Origin: Doryteuthis pealeii
Lineage: Eukaryota; Mollusca; Cephalopoda; Myopsida; Loliginidae
Direction of reading: 5' to 3'
Length of the DNA stretch: 64,000 nucleotides
Assembly (NCBI GenBank): GCA_023376005.1
Contig: CM042176.1
Location: 12,409,276 to 12,473,275 of the forward strand
Below, one piece after another: positions 30,053 through 42,918 of this stretch (positions are counted from its first letter, which is position 1; each line of letters opens with the position of its first letter). The notes under the pieces are model-generated. The model saw only the letters and a list, made by a program, of their open reading frames with translations. It ran no database searches and was not told the origin of the DNA. A program made the position numbers and the translations under genes.

Positions 30053-30570
30053 CTTTGGATCCTTTCAGGAGAAAATTGTCGTCTCATGTCGTCGTGGTCG
30101 TGGTAACTATACATTGGTAACTAACAGTTGAACTTGACACCCGACTGAAAAGGTTAAACATGTTTTGTGTGTACACAACGATTAGAATATATATGACGCA
30201 TGAGTAAACAAACGGGTATTTCTATCGTACATAGTTTTAGTTTTATTAGTCACAAACGACACACCTTCTTTTTAGTTGCATCATCATATTGATACGGATT
30301 AATAATAATTTCATTATTATTATTATTATTATTATCTATATCTTCAAACATTGGTCAGTGTTTTGTTTTTTTCACATTTGAAAGAGGCAGGTCATAAGTG
30401 AAAGAAAAAATTCTGTATAATACAGAGTAAATATACAGTGTATATTAATTTCAAACGATAACTCCATAAAGATTTTCTATAGAATACAGCACCGGTGTGT
30501 GCAGTGCGGACTTTTTTAAAAGTTAGGCACATTTTCCTATCATACCGTTTCGCTACGTACAATTAAAAAA
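30053..30570. promoter_or_regulatory. Upstream region of an unidentified gene
   Basis: Between SINE-B and the ATG at 30,571. Contains a (TTA)n microsatellite at 30,311-30,336 and, closer in, a GC-containing phrase (aatacagcaccggtgtgtgc, cagtgcggac) before an AT-rich leader. I see no certain TATA box; the assignment as promoter is by position only. Confidence 0.3.
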
Positions 30571-30787
30571 ATGATGACCGATCTCAAGTCGTCTTTTAAC
30601 AATAACATCGAAGATGAAAAGGAGGAAGATTCTTTGATAGATTCATTGTGGAATGAAGATAGTTTATATGAAACATGTACAGAACTTTTACAACAATCCA
30701 GACACATTTAATGCTGAGAGAATTTTCAGAATGTATAAATATTTGTAACCAAGGATTAAATGACTGTAGCAGACATTCGGACGATAG
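30571..30787 (+). CDS. First coding exon of an unidentified acidic protein gene (left-arm copy, one-base deletion)
   Basis: Starts MMTDLKSSFNNNIEDEKEED, SLIDSLWNEDSLYE; ends REFSECINICNQGLNDCSRH, SDDR before a donor-like gtaact at 30,788. This copy is 217 nt and loses frame once (a T missing near 30,690); the mirrored copy (32,433-32,651) is 219 nt with one extra A elsewhere. Reading both together gives an open exon of 218 nt. The xxHLMLREFSECINICxxGL part looks like an alpha-helical pair, TPR- or PEX26-like at best. The rest of the gene is cut off by the fold-back. Confidence 0.6.
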
Positions 30788-31590
30788 GTAACTTTTTTTG
30801 AAAAACTTTAAACTTTGTATTTTTAAAGAATAATATAAGTTTTGTTTTTGTTTTGTTTAGATCATTTAGTTTAAATTTGAGTGTTTTCGTTGGTTTTGTG
30901 GACTGTTTTGAATTTGTTTTGTAAACAAAAAAACCTTTATTTTGTTGTGAAAATTTGTTGTTTTGAGTCGGGTGTTGTCCTGACAAAGAAGCATATATAT
31001 ATATATATAATATATATATATTATATATATATATATATATATATCACGTGCCTTGGTCATTTTATTTGTTTGGGTATTTTTTAACAATAATAAGTAATTA
31101 AAAGTTATTTCTTAAAAACAACTTAAATCCATTCAGTTTATGCGATTTAAGATTTAAGATTTCTTATTTCCGTCTTTTAAAAAATAAAAATCGTATTAAA
31201 ATATTTTTTTTTATATTATCAAAAATTATTTTAATACGATTTTTTAAAATTATTTTTGCTTATGTTACAGAATTATAAACATAAGGATCTGTGTGTTATG
31301 ATTATCCTGGTTAATTGACCAAAACTTTGTTTAGTAAATAAAATGAAAATAACTAGTAAAAGTGATGAAAAAACGAAGGATTTTCCATAAATAAAATCAA
31401 AAGTCATTTTAAAAACTCTATCTTTAGACATAAATTGTATTATTAAACGTTTTAGTTAAATAAATCCAAAAGCGAATTGAGGTTTATGTTATTAGATAAA
31501 AATAATTTATAGTAAATATTGTATTTAAAAAAGATAAACATTGAAATTATTTCAATGAAATAATAGAATATTCAATGAAATAAATAGAAT
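30788..31590. other. Intron-like AT-rich sequence up to the fold-back point
   Basis: Includes a (TA)n run at 30,993-31,044 of different length in the other arm (32,182-32,231). No further exon is seen before the turn. Confidence 0.5.
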
Positions 31591-31630
31591 ATATTTCTAA
31601 GTAAAATAAAATAAAACGTTGAAATGTAAA
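31591..31630. other. Centre (loop) of the inverted duplication
   Basis: About 40 bases without counterpart lie between ttcaatgaaataaatagaat (31,571-31,590) and its complement attctatttatttcattgaa (31,631-31,650). The symmetric point is about 31,610. Confidence 0.85.
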
Positions 31631-32175
31631 TTCTATTTATTTCATTGAAAGTATATCTATTTATTTCATTGAAATAATTTCAATGTTTATCTTTTTTAAA
31701 TACAATATTTTTACTATAAATTATTTTATATCTAATAACATAAACCTCAATTCGCTTTTGGATTTATTTAACTAAAACGTTTAATTACAATTTATGTCTA
31801 AAGATAGAGTTTTTAAAATGACTTTTGATTTTTTATTTATGGAAAATCCTTCGTTTTTCTATCACTTTTTACTAGTTATTTTCATTTTATTTACTAAACA
31901 AAGTTTTGGTCAGATTAACCAGGATAATCATAACACACAGATCCTTATGTTATAAATTCTGTAACATAAGCAAAAATAATTTTAAAAATCGTATTAAAAT
32001 AATTTTGATAATATAAAAAAAATATTTTAATACGATTTTTTCTATTTTTAAAAAGACGGAAATAAGAAATCTTAAATCTTAAATCGCATAAACTGAATGG
32101 ATTTAAGTTGTTTTAGAAATAACTTTTAATTACTTATTATTGTTAAAAAAACCCAAACAAATAAAATGACCAAGG

Positions 32176-32233
<58 letters not shown>

Positions 32234-32432
32234 CTTCTTTGTCAGGACAACACCGACTCAAAACAACAAATTTTCACAACAAAATAAAGGTTTTTTTGTT
32301 TACAAAACAAATTCAAACAGTCCACAAAACCAACGAAAACACTCAAATTTAACTAAATGATCTAAACAAAACAAAAACAAACTTATATTATTCTTTAAAA
32401 ATAAAGTTTAAAGTTTTTCAAAAAAAAGTTAC

Positions 32433-32651
32433 CTATCGTCCGAATGTCTGCTACAGTCATTTAATCCTTGGTTACAAATATTTTATACATTCTGAAAATT
32501 CTCTCAGCATTAAATGTGTCTGAGATTGTTGTAAAAGTTCTGTACATTGTTCATATAAACTATCTTCATTCCACAATGAATCTATCAAAGAATCTTCCTC
32601 CTTTTCATCTTCGATGTTATTGTTAAAAGACGACTTGAGATCGGTCATCAT
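32433..32651 (-). CDS. Mirror copy of the unidentified first exon (one-base insertion)
   Basis: Same exon as 30,571-30,787 on the opposite strand. Here SLYEQCTELLQQSQTHLMLR and EFSECI read through, where the left copy has a frameshift, but an extra A (aaaat for aaat) near 32,485 brings a stop just after, where the left copy stays open. The complementary damage in the two copies argues for read errors rather than decay. Confidence 0.6.
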
Positions 32652-33169
32652 TTTTTTTAATTGTACGTAGCGAAACGGTATGATAGGAAAATGTGCCTAA
32701 CTTTTAAAAAAGTCCGCACTGCACACACCGGTGCTGTATTCTATAGAAAATCTTTATGGAGTTATCGTTTGAAATTAAATATACACTGTATATTTACTCT
32801 GTATTATACAGAATTTTTTCTTTCACTTATGACCTGCCTCTTTCAAATGTGAAAAAAACAAAACACTGACCAATGTTTGAAGATATAGATAATAATAATA
32901 AATAATAATGAAATTATTATTAATCCGTATCAATATGATGATGCAACTAAAAAAGAAGGTGTGTCGTTTGTGACTAATAAAACTAAAAACTATGTACGAT
33001 AGAAATACCCGTTTGTTTACTCATGCGTCATATATATTCTAATCGTTGTGTACACACAAAACATGTTTAAACCTTTTCAGTCGGGTGTCAAGTTCAACTG
33101 TTAGTTACCAATGTAATAGTTACCACGACCACGACGACATGAGACGACAATTTTCTCCTGAAAGGATCC

Positions 33170-33563
33170 AAAGTTCATTGATAGTTTGATTGATTGATTT
33201 TAACGTCATGCCAACGCGTCTAGGATTATTTTACGCCTATAGGTTAGGGAATCACGTTCATTGTATGTTAAATTAAAATTAAATTAGTGAAATAGATCAC
33301 TAATTAGTACTGAGCCTATTCTAGCGAAGTTTTTAACAGGTTTGAATTCAGAGTTTTCCATCTCCTAGACTGGTTGCCTAACCAAGGTTTAAGAGCCCAG
33401 TCTGCCCTACTATTTACCCATAGCTGGAGGGAGAGTAGTTAGATTCATGCCTTTCCGAAGTTATTTAGCGCTATGTGAACTGTAGCTTTGTCCAGGATTT
33501 GAACTCCTGACGAGTCCATTTCCTATGACTCTAACCATTGCACGACGGCCTCCGTTCATATTT
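33170..33563 (-). mobile_element. SINE-B (mirror copy)
   Basis: Reverse complement of 29,674-30,052 with the same A- and B-box phrases and the (TTGA)n-end tail at 33,184-33,200. Confidence 0.8.
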
Positions 33564-35544
33564 ACATTTAGTGTAGTTGTTTCTTAAGAGGTTTTTTTGT
33601 TTTTGTTTTTTGACCCAAGGTCCTATAAAATACAACTAATTCTTTAAATAGATTTATTTGACCCATATCTGGGAGACTAACAGGGTCAGAGTGAGCCTAA
33701 TTAGGGCATATGGCATTGAAGGTGTATAAAGAAATTAGACATGAACGACAATACTCCAAGGTTTGAAGTATGGAGTTAACCACGAGTGTGGCAGACAGGT
33801 TGAGAGTTAAAGAAATAACCAAACAACTAGAAATCTTATTATAATGGAGATTGTGTGTTTTTCTGTCTGTAACCGAAACTATATTACAACTCAAGTCACA
33901 ATTCCCTTAGTTATTGACATCACATTCTCAATGATTTTATTTTTATCTAAACCTCAATTATTAATAAAATAGTCTTACATTATTAATACTGTTAACTATG
34001 TCTACATACTGACAACATGCAATTATATTTATATATACAACAAAATAGCGGTTTACAGTGTGAACGGGAAGGCTAATTTGCATATCAATATTAAAAAATC
34101 GAATTTAATAAATATGTGCTTAGTATTATTGATTTCTAACAGTTTGGTTTTATGTTAATGAATATAAAGCAAAAATCTCTTCAATGAATCTTAAATGAAA
34201 TCCATTAACAAGAAAAATAACTGTCATTTTTATTCTTTACTTCCTCTTTTAACTAAATACTTAAATTAGAAAAATAACAATGAAAGACGAGAGTGATGGA
34301 AGAGTAAGTTTCAGTTGTTCCATTTTTTATTATACTCCCTCTGTTTCAAATCTTTTATTATACTCCCACTGTTTCAAATCTTTTATTATACTCCCTCTGT
34401 TTCAAATCTTTTTATCTGTATTCTTATTTAGTTTCATTAGCCTTTCTAATTTAATACAATATTTTATTACATTAAAACTTAAATACTTGCACCCGGAGGG
34501 TGCATATAATTGCTAGTAGGAATAAAAGACTTGTATTACAGAATAACAATAAGGATTGCAAACTTGAGTTCGTCTGCACAAATATATAATTTGTCACTTA
34601 TCTGAGTCCTGAGATAGGGTATTATCGGAGCCCTTGCTACGGCCTTCTATTAGTTCAGATATGATAAACGTTCTGTTTGATGTCTGACTCCGATTCTGGT
34701 TATTGAGGAAGAGGAGCGACCCTTATTTAGGTCTGTCCCCAGTGAGAGCTGGATCAGAAGAGTTTGCTTATTCGGCTTTGCCGCCAAAGTATGCTGGTTC
34801 GTGATTGGTTGGTTCGAAACAGAGGCTCGCAGACAAGGAACGATTACCCCCATACCCCAGAATTCTCAGTAGGTGTACTCCACACTCTCCAGAACTAAAG
34901 CCTCACTATCATATGCCGTTTAGTGTCATACCTAGATCACTTCTTTTTTATGGGGTCTTAAACAATTTTTTTCAGTTTCTTTGCTTAATGGCGTATCAGT
35001 CATAGGTTATTTAATGCCAAAGCAAACCTTGAAGAAGAACAGTAGTGGTATGAAGGATTTCATACCTTTCCTAAGGGTATTAATTCAAAAGTAAATGCAA
35101 TAGCATGAAATTCTCTGGCAAAGTAACAGTAATACTGGGGTGAAATAGTATCTCTGTCGTAAAGGACAGGAGACAAGGCAATTATAGAGTATATAATTGG
35201 GTTAACAATTTATTGGTTGTGATATTAAATGTGTGAGTATACAAATTGTGTAAATGTCTGTAAGAGATTGCCTGAGAATTTCTCTTGGATATATATAAGT
35301 ATGCATTGAGGTTTAAGAAACTTAACTTTGTAGTATTTGTCTCAGCAATGTCCCGAAGTTGTCCGGTAAGGTCGTTTCTGCTATGTCTGCCTGTCGGCGT
35401 TGACGTGTTTCTCTCACGGGTGCGGACTCTATTCTTCCTCTGTGCCTGCCGTATCTGTTCTGCTGAATCAGGGTTTAGTGTCTGCCCCCTATTGTCCGTA
35501 CTTCCGGGTAAGGGCAGATAACCCAATTTCCAATAATGTGTGTG

Positions 35545-35930
35545 GATAAGGGTATCAGGTATAGTGTTAGTGGAATACAGGAAGCATGGAGGCTTTGAAA
35601 GATGCAGCTTACAATGGACACAGGCAGCTTATTCCATGCCTCGGCAACTCTGAGCGAGAAAAAATGTTTCTGAAAGTCATGTGAGCAATGCTGTTTTCTG
35701 ACTTTGTAGGCATGCCCATGTGTGTTAGAAATATGAAGATCAAAAAGGTGCTCAAGGTTGTTAAGATGATTAATGACCTTATGAGCGTTTACCAGGTCAG
35801 TTGCCTGACACCGGAGATTCAATGAATCCATTCCCAGGGCAGCAAGATGTTCAGAATATGGCAGATGCCTGATGGAGGGTATTCGTTTGGTTGCACGTCT
35901 CAGTACAATTTCTAGGAGGTTAATGTTAAT
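35545..35930 (-). mobile_element. LINE-D reverse-transcriptase C-terminus (mirror copy, longer open frame)
   Basis: In this arm the frame stays open through LLEIVLRRATKRIPSIRHLP to NKLPVSIVSCIFQSLHAS. Differences from 27,295-27,680 are K/N and T/H changes and one indel. Confidence 0.82.
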
Positions 35931-36297
35931 TAGCCTGAAAGTGAACATAATAGCAGACTTAGAGTATGAACTCACTTACAATGACATCACAGTCCAGTAC
36001 GTTAGCCACTCCACCATGGAGATTCCCAATTGTGAGGGGGTGGGGTCTTCTGTAGGGAATGCAATCAGTGTTTTCTAAGTCCTAAAGGGTAGCAAGAGGC
36101 TTTGGGGTTTTAATGTTTAAAAGGTTGTTGTTGCGTGTTTTTAGGGTTTTGCTTTTAACCCCATCTCGTTAGGTGGTCACTATTCTGTGCAGACGGGGCT
36201 TCCAAGGTTCCCCCCGTGATGAGTTTCATCATAGTAGTACCAAACATGATTTACAATAGAATAATTTGACCTTCCCCTCTCTCTCTCTCTCTCTCCT

Positions 36298-36344
<47 letters not shown>

Positions 36345-36689
36345 GAACCCACAATCCTAGAAATAAATAAACAACCCCTTTGTGAGCTATACGACTTGCC
36401 GTATGTTGTTTCTGAACTACACAACAACTACTACTAACAACTACTACTACAACTCGAATTTAGCCCTATGCAACAACAGTCCTGCCCTCAGGTGGTACTT
36501 TAAGTTCAGTCTAGTTGAATTGAAGTTGGATTTAATAATAACTAAACAATTTGTGAACTCGTTGGGTCTTACCCTTCTGCAGAGGATACATCAGCTGATA
36601 AAAATAAATATAAATGGAGAGAAATATATTGATTTATACATATGAACTGATGGACAGGTAGGTAACAGAGATTGATTGATATCAAAGTT

Positions 36690-36902
36690 GATAGATAGAT
36701 AGATAGATTTATTGATAGATAGGAACAGGCTGAGATAGTAGTAGATAGATAGATAGATAGATAGGAACATACTGAGATAGATAGAGAGATAGATAGATAG
36801 ATATGAACAGACTGAGATAGATATAAAGATATATAGATAGATTGACAGATAGGAACAGACTGAGATAGATAGATAGATATGTAGATAGATATGAACAGAC
36901 TG

Positions 36903-36933
<31 letters not shown>

Positions 36934-37672
36934 CCTGAACAGACTGAGATAGATAGATAGATAGATAGATATGAACAGACTGAGATAGATAGATATCGAA
37001 TATGAACAGACTGAGATGATAGATAAATAAGATAGGGAACATATTGAGATAGATGGATAGATAGATATAAACAGACTGAGATAGATAGATAGATAGCTAG
37101 ATAGATAGATAGATAGATGTGAACAACTGAGATTAAATAGAATAGATGGATAGAATGGACAGACTGAGATAGATAGTAGGAACAGACTGAGAATAGATAG
37201 ATATGATAGATAGATAAGATAACCTGAACAGACTGAGATAGATAGATAGAATGATATGAACAGACTGTAGATAGATAAATCGATATGAACAGACTGAATA
37301 GATAGATAAATTGATAGGAAACATACTGAGATAGATGGATAGATAGATAGATATGAACAGACTGAGATTGATAGATAGATAGATAGATAGATGTGAACAA
37401 ATTGAGAATAATAGATAGATGGATAGATATGAACAGACTGAGATAGATAGATAGATAGATAAGAACAGACTGAGATAGTAGATAAATTAGTAGATAGAAG
37501 GAAGATAGAATAGATAGAAACAGGACTGAGATAGATAGATAGATAGATAGATAGTACAGACTAAGATAGATAGATAAATATGTAGATAGATAGGAAGAAT
37601 TGAGATAGATAGAATAGATGGATAGATATGGACAGAATGAGATAGAATAGATAGATAGATAGGAACAGACTG

Positions 37673-37706
<34 letters not shown>

Positions 37707-38520
37707 GAAACAGACTGAGACAGATAGATAGATAGATAGATATGGACAGAATGAGATAGATATATATAGATAAGATTTTATTGTATTTCAGTCTCAGAAG
37801 ACTATGATATAGTTTTTGTGTCCCTGAAGTTACAGCGCCTCCTTTGACTGTGAAAGTCCAATGTTTGAAAAACATTCTCGACCATAGATGTTGCATGTAA
37901 AGGCTGTCCCTGAAGATGTTGAATGTGCCGGAGCTTTGTTGCCACTGCTATTTTCTGGACATTTTAGCTTCATGGTGTTGCGCCAGGATGACTTCAGACA
38001 TTAACAGTCCTCTTCAGAGAGCCTGCCAGCACCGAGTGCGATCTGAGCCAAATTTTCCCAGCTAGAAGGGCAAAGCCAAAACACCTGAGATCTTCTTGCA
38101 GAAGATTAGAAGACAGAATAGATAGGACAGACTGAGATAGATAGATAGATAGATAGATGATAGATAGGAACAGACTGAGAGTAGATAGATTAGTGATAGA
38201 ACAGACTGAGATAGATAGATAGATAGATAGATAGAAAGGAACAGACTGGAGATAGATAGATAGATAGATAGATAGGAACAGACTGAGATAGATAGGTAGA
38301 TAGATATGAACAGACTGAAAATAGATGGAAACAGACTGAGAATAGATGAGAATAGAATGAGAATAGATTGATAGATATGAAGAGATTGAGATAGATAGAT
38401 AGATATTAACAGACTGGAGATAGATAGATAGATAGATTAGAGAGATATTAACAGACTGGAGATAGATAGATAGAATAGATGATTTAACTGAGTTGGGATA
38501 GATGGATAATCATCATCATC
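36690..38520 (-). repeat. TATC satellite, mirror copy (appears as GATA)
   Basis: Reverse complement of 24,722-26,560 with the aacagactgagatag spacer. Many units contain missing or extra bases compared with the left arm. The 330-bp insert is at 37,775-38,100. Confidence 0.88.
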
Positions 38521-38521
38521 A

Positions 38522-38788
38522 TCATCATCATCAGGTCACGCTGGCAGCATGAATATCCATAACTCTCTCTCTAACATCATTATCAGTCATCACCCTCTGC
38601 AGGTCTTCCACGCAGCATCCAGAATCTGCACAGAGCCGATTGATGTAGGTTTTTTGCAGGTCATCCTACACTGATGTGTCCATGTGTAGGCGTCCATCGG
38701 CAAACGTCACATGAGTTTGGTCCTTGCTTCTCCTGCAGTGCCCAGTATAATCTTGTTTTGTATCACATTTTAATGGCCATCTGTTTGC
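38522..38788 (-). mobile_element. LINE-A 3' end (mirror copy)
   Basis: Begins with (ATC)n, the tail, at 38,508-38,533 and continues with the complement of 24,455-24,720. Confidence 0.7.
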
Positions 38789-38924
38789 CATGAGTGGTGA
38801 CCCATGATGCTTAAGGTCGGAATCATGGTGGCTGAGCAGTCCATGACATGCAACTCTCCACTTTGGCTTATTTAGGCTAGACGGGCGGTCAGAGAGGCCC
38901 CTTCCGATCAATCGGCTGTCACGT

Positions 38925-39650
38925 CAAGCCCTGCACTTATATAATTGTCCAAACTGATTGCCCTTATGGCAAATCCCAACCCTTTTTTATCATATGGGTG
39001 CTAGAAAGTGGGTGGCTGAGGGTCCTTTCATGTCCTGGGTATGACAGCTATTACTATATCTGATGGTGAGTTCCAGGATTGGAGGTCTGGAGAATAGAGT
39101 ACCCCTTCATCACCATTGCTCCCAGGTCCACTTTGACGCAGAGTGGTAGTACCGTGTTAAGGGCTCCCATCTATGGGGTAATAGAAAAATGTGTGTTGCA
39201 ACAAGCTTGAGTTAACCATTAGAATGAATAAAACAAAAATATTTTAGCATAATGAATAACCCAACAAGGGCTTTGACATACCATAAAATCCAACGAACTG
39301 ACCAATGAAACGAATAAAACAAAATGTCTTTGCATAAATAACCCACAAGGGGTGACATGCCATAAAATCCAACCAACCAACCAACCAACCAACCAAGAAT
39401 GAAAATAAAAAAAAATAATCTTGGCATAAAATAACAACAAGGGGTGACATACTCATAAATCCAACCAACCAGCCAAGAAGAATAAACAAAAAATATCTTT
39501 TGGCATAATAACCAACAAGGGGTGACAATGGCCATAGAATCCACCAACCAACCAACCACCAAGAATGAATAAAACAAAATATCTTTGGCATAAAAATACC
39601 CAAGCAAGGGGTGCATGCCGTAAAACTTAACCAAACAACCAAGCGCAGCC
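38925..39650 (+). mobile_element. SINE-C with amplified tail (mirror copy)
   Basis: Body at 38,925-39,200, tail units (ggcataaaataac, aaggggtgacatgcc, CCAA repeats) at 39,240-39,650. Numerous one-base deletions relative to 23,582-24,335. Confidence 0.65.
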
Positions 39651-39769
39651 TGAGGAAAGGTTGTATTGAGTAGTTAAAATTAATTTAAACATGTAGGATT
39701 TGATAAGCAGATGTCACTAGTATTAGGCATTCCAGCGAGACAGTACTGATTAATGACAAAAGAAAAAGT

Positions 39770-40000
39770 GGACCATATTACCTTAGGCAGCCCGCCTTTT
39801 TGATCTCGATTAAGAAGGACATGTTTTTTATTTACCCGTCAATATCGGTGTTTTCAACAGACGGATTTTTAGATTTTTAATTATAAACTAACCCCTAACC
39901 TTCCCCTAACATATCTATTATTCTGATATTGACGGTGTAAATGAAAATAATGTGCCTTTCTTATCGAGATCAAAATGGGGTGCCTAAGGTCATAATGGTC
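39770..40000. mobile_element. Foldback element FB-A (mirror of 23,233-23,460)
   Basis: Degraded copy with several deletions (for example catatta for catatgacc, and a damaged telomere-like core ctaaccttcccctaac). Confidence 0.8.
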
Positions 40001-40073
40001 TGAAAAAGTGGTAATTAATTGGTCAAATACAAAAAAATTAAGTTTGTGATACTCCCATTGCTGGTTGAGGCTG

Positions 40074-40087
40074 GTTGCATGGGCAAC
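40074..40087. promoter_or_regulatory. X-box, mirror copy with one missing base
   Basis: gttgcatgggcaac; the left-arm complement is gttgccatgggcaac. The neighbouring sequence also shows indels, so the loss is more likely a read error than a real change. Confidence 0.45.
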
Positions 40088-41085
40088 AGAAGCGTTGTCG
40101 AACAAGGAACGCATCAAAACATGTCTGTGATTCGCAATAAAGGTAATTTTGCACCGCTAATTTCGACTTTTCTAGTTATTCTTTGTATCTAGTATTAACG
40201 ATAACGTATTTTTATTTAAAAAGTGATATCGATTTTTGTTATTAGACAATAACTTTTATCATAAAACTTGTCATTAATGTTGTTAATCTAAAATGTATTT
40301 TTTAAAACACTTGCGTTTGAAAATCATTTAAAGGTTATTAATTAAAGCGTATTTTAATTGGCAAGTTAATTAATAGTTAATTAATTAATTTAAAAAACAA
40401 CTGTCCATTTTTAATTTTTATATAGTTCATTTTGTCATTAAATTATTTTAATTCATTAATGCAAAATGTTTAGCTTTTAAACTGTTTTTTTTTTTTATTT
40501 TGTAAAAAAAACTTTTTTTAGTAACTTTCCTTACAATTTATACTAAATTCCTTATTCTTTTTTACATATTTTGTTTTATTTAAAAGAATTTTATTAAACA
40601 ATAATTTTCTTTTTTAGAAAATTCTATGATTTACATACTATTGTAATTAAGAAAAATATTATTACTTTCATTTGCTATTTTTCAAATAAATAAATAACTA
40701 TAAGATAGCTGACTAAATAAATAATGTTTGTTTGTTTATTGATTTTAAACGGCATAGTCAACCCATCTGGGTCATGTTATGCCTAAGCGGTTAGGAAGTG
40801 ATACATATCGTGTATTTATATTTATACTTTTTCATAAATAAAATAAATAGTAGATTGAGGTAAATAATAAATTGGTTAATTAAGATATTGAATCCCTGTT
40901 TTATTAAAAAAGGAATGCCTTTGGTCCCACTTCTTTTTGCATTTTTACATTTTCTAATTTATTTATTGTAACTTTATTGGTAGAATGTACTTAACAGACG
41001 AAAATTAAAATAATCCGTTAAGTACGATCTACCCCCCAAAAAAACAAACCAGTGGAAATACGCCAATTTGACAGATCAGATTTTT

Positions 41086-41342
41086 GGACCATTGAACTTA
41101 GGGGACTCCTTTGCGAATCTCGATCCTTGAGGAATTTTTTTCCTTTACACCGTCAAAATCGCGGTTAATTGTTTAACAGAATGATTTTTAGAGTTTTTTT
41201 TTTTAATTAAACTAAACCCTAACTCTAACACCTACCCTAACCCTAACCCTAAAACAAACACCGGATGTTGACGGTGTTAAATGAGAAAAGTGTCCTTTGT
41301 GAGTCGAGACCAGTGGAAGGGTGCCTAAAGGTCATATGGTCC
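41086..41342. mobile_element. Foldback element FB-A (mirror of 21,913-22,170)
   Basis: Core ccctaaccctaaccctaaaa near 41,243-41,256 with damaged left end (ggaccattgaacttaggg). Confidence 0.82.
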
Positions 41343-41660
41343 AGATTTATTTTATATAAAGCAGCACTTTTACCTGGATACGGGGGGGGGGGCTTTGTAC
41401 TAGAATACAGGGCCACCACTTATTTTAATTTTATTAACTTACTTGCACCTGGGAGTAATATTGATGAAGGAGTACTCATCCCCAGCATTTATTCAAGACA
41501 GCATGTAGCATACTTGTGTAATTCCCATTTTTTCCCAATTGCTTCATTAAAGTCTAAATGTGCAGGCCATACACAGTAGCACTGAATAATGACTACAGAT
41601 TGTAAAGATTTCTTGGCTTCCTCCTATCAGAAGATCAGATTTCAGTATGATCGTATCTGG

Positions 41661-41868
41661 GTTATTTCCTATAAGTCTACAACAAAGGGGAACCACCTTG
41701 ACTGATAAATATTTATTTATTTTCCCATTTCTACCCCTAACCCTAAACCGCTAACTCTTCCCTAACTCCTGTCTTCCTTTTTTCCTAGTAGATCAATGAA
41801 ATAAATTAAATATTTATAGTCAAGAGTGGTTCCCCTTTTGTTTTATGTTAGACTTATAGGAAATAACT
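41661..41868. mobile_element. Foldback element FB-C (mirror of 21,393-21,604)
   Basis: Same gttatttcctataagtct ends; core reads ctacccctaaccctaaaccg with indels. Confidence 0.78.
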
Positions 41869-42818
41869 GTATCTGCCTATAACTTTTGTAGATTAAATAA
41901 ATGAATAGAAAATAAATAAATAACAGTTTAGTAGGGCAAAAAATGTTGGTAACGACAGCAACCCCCCCCCCCTTTATTTAACTCATATAAAATTGTTAAA
42001 TTGTCACTTAGTTTTTTGTTTGATTTTTTGGGCCATCTTTAGGCTCCAAACAAGAAGGCACTTGTCCACGGAAATCCTTGGTAAGAAATCCTTTGGTTGT
42101 TCCTTGGTGCTCCTCAGTATTGCAAGGTCCTTCGTCCAATAATTTCAAATGACGTTCTTAGTAATCATGATTAAGGAGTCAACCAGCCACTGCATTCGGG
42201 CTGTTGATTCTGAGGTTTAAACACGATGACCCTCAGCTAGTCTATAAATTTAAGTGGTGTATTGTAGCACACCTTAATATATCAAAAATATTCCAAAATT
42301 TTTTAATTTTTTTTTTCCTGAAGAACATAGCCTAGGCTAAACTTATATATGAATTTTTTTTCTATGAATTGTCTTAATTATAACAGAAAATAATCAAATT
42401 AAAAAAAGCATCACAAAGAGAAAAAATCAAAAGAATTTCAAAACGGCGAAATGCACCATTTTGCAGTAGGCAGATTTTAATTTATAAAATCAGCAGCACT
42501 TATCAATGCAGTACCAAAAAACAAGCAACATTTTTGGCATTTTACAGAATACAACCGCCATTTATGTATTTAATAAATTAACATTACTTGGAAAGTTTCA
42601 GGTGTGTGCTTGTACAATTTGTTCATATTTTCATATTTTAGTCATTTGCACAATTCCCGGTGGATAATTTTCCACAATTCTGCCTTGCTCTTGTACTGCT
42701 TTCTTTCTATTATCCATTATTATTTTCCTTCTCCATGAGAGTTCAACACCCTCTTAAGATGGTGGTTCACTGGAGGCTGAGTGATAGAAGTCTGCCTCAA
42801 ATCTCCCAGAACTCTCTG

Positions 42819-42918
42819 NNNNNNNNNNNNNNNNNNNNNNNNNNNNNNNNNNNNNNNNNNNNNNNNNNNNNNNNNNNNNNNNNNNNNNNNNNNNNNNNNN
42901 NNNNNNNNNNNNNNNNNN
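42819..42918. other. Assembly gap of exactly 100 N
   Basis: Left edge corresponds to 20,451 and right edge to about 10,904 of the left arm in reverse order, so about 9.5 kb is missing here, including the equivalents of the HYDIN exons at 11.5, 13.7 and 17.4 kb. The length of 100 is a convention for unknown size. Confidence 0.97.

Larger units (their letters stand above)
20451..31590 (+). repeat. Inner left arm of the inverted duplication
   Basis: Reverse complement of 31,631-42,818 over about 11.1 kb, with mirrored features: satellite, LINE-D, SINE-B and the exon at 30,571. Differences between the arms in the parts I compared are almost entirely one-base insertions or deletions, often in homopolymers, with few clear substitutions; both arms carry some. 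This pattern is expected if one DNA molecule was read on both strands without consensus polishing. A recent genuine inverted duplication cannot be excluded from sequence alone. Confidence 0.93.
31631..42818 (-). repeat. Inner right arm of the inverted duplication
   Basis: Reverse complement of 20,451-31,590. The satellite part (36.7-38.5 kb) and the region 38.9-42 kb carry dense single-base deletions and insertions, so the arm looks like raw long-read sequence. It ends at the N gap in the middle of the LINE-C fragment equivalent to 20,451. Confidence 0.93.

Noticed and set aside
36591..38520. CRISPR array suggested by regular repeat/spacer spacing
   Set aside because: Spacers are themselves TATC runs of varying length and the context is an animal genome; it is a compound satellite.
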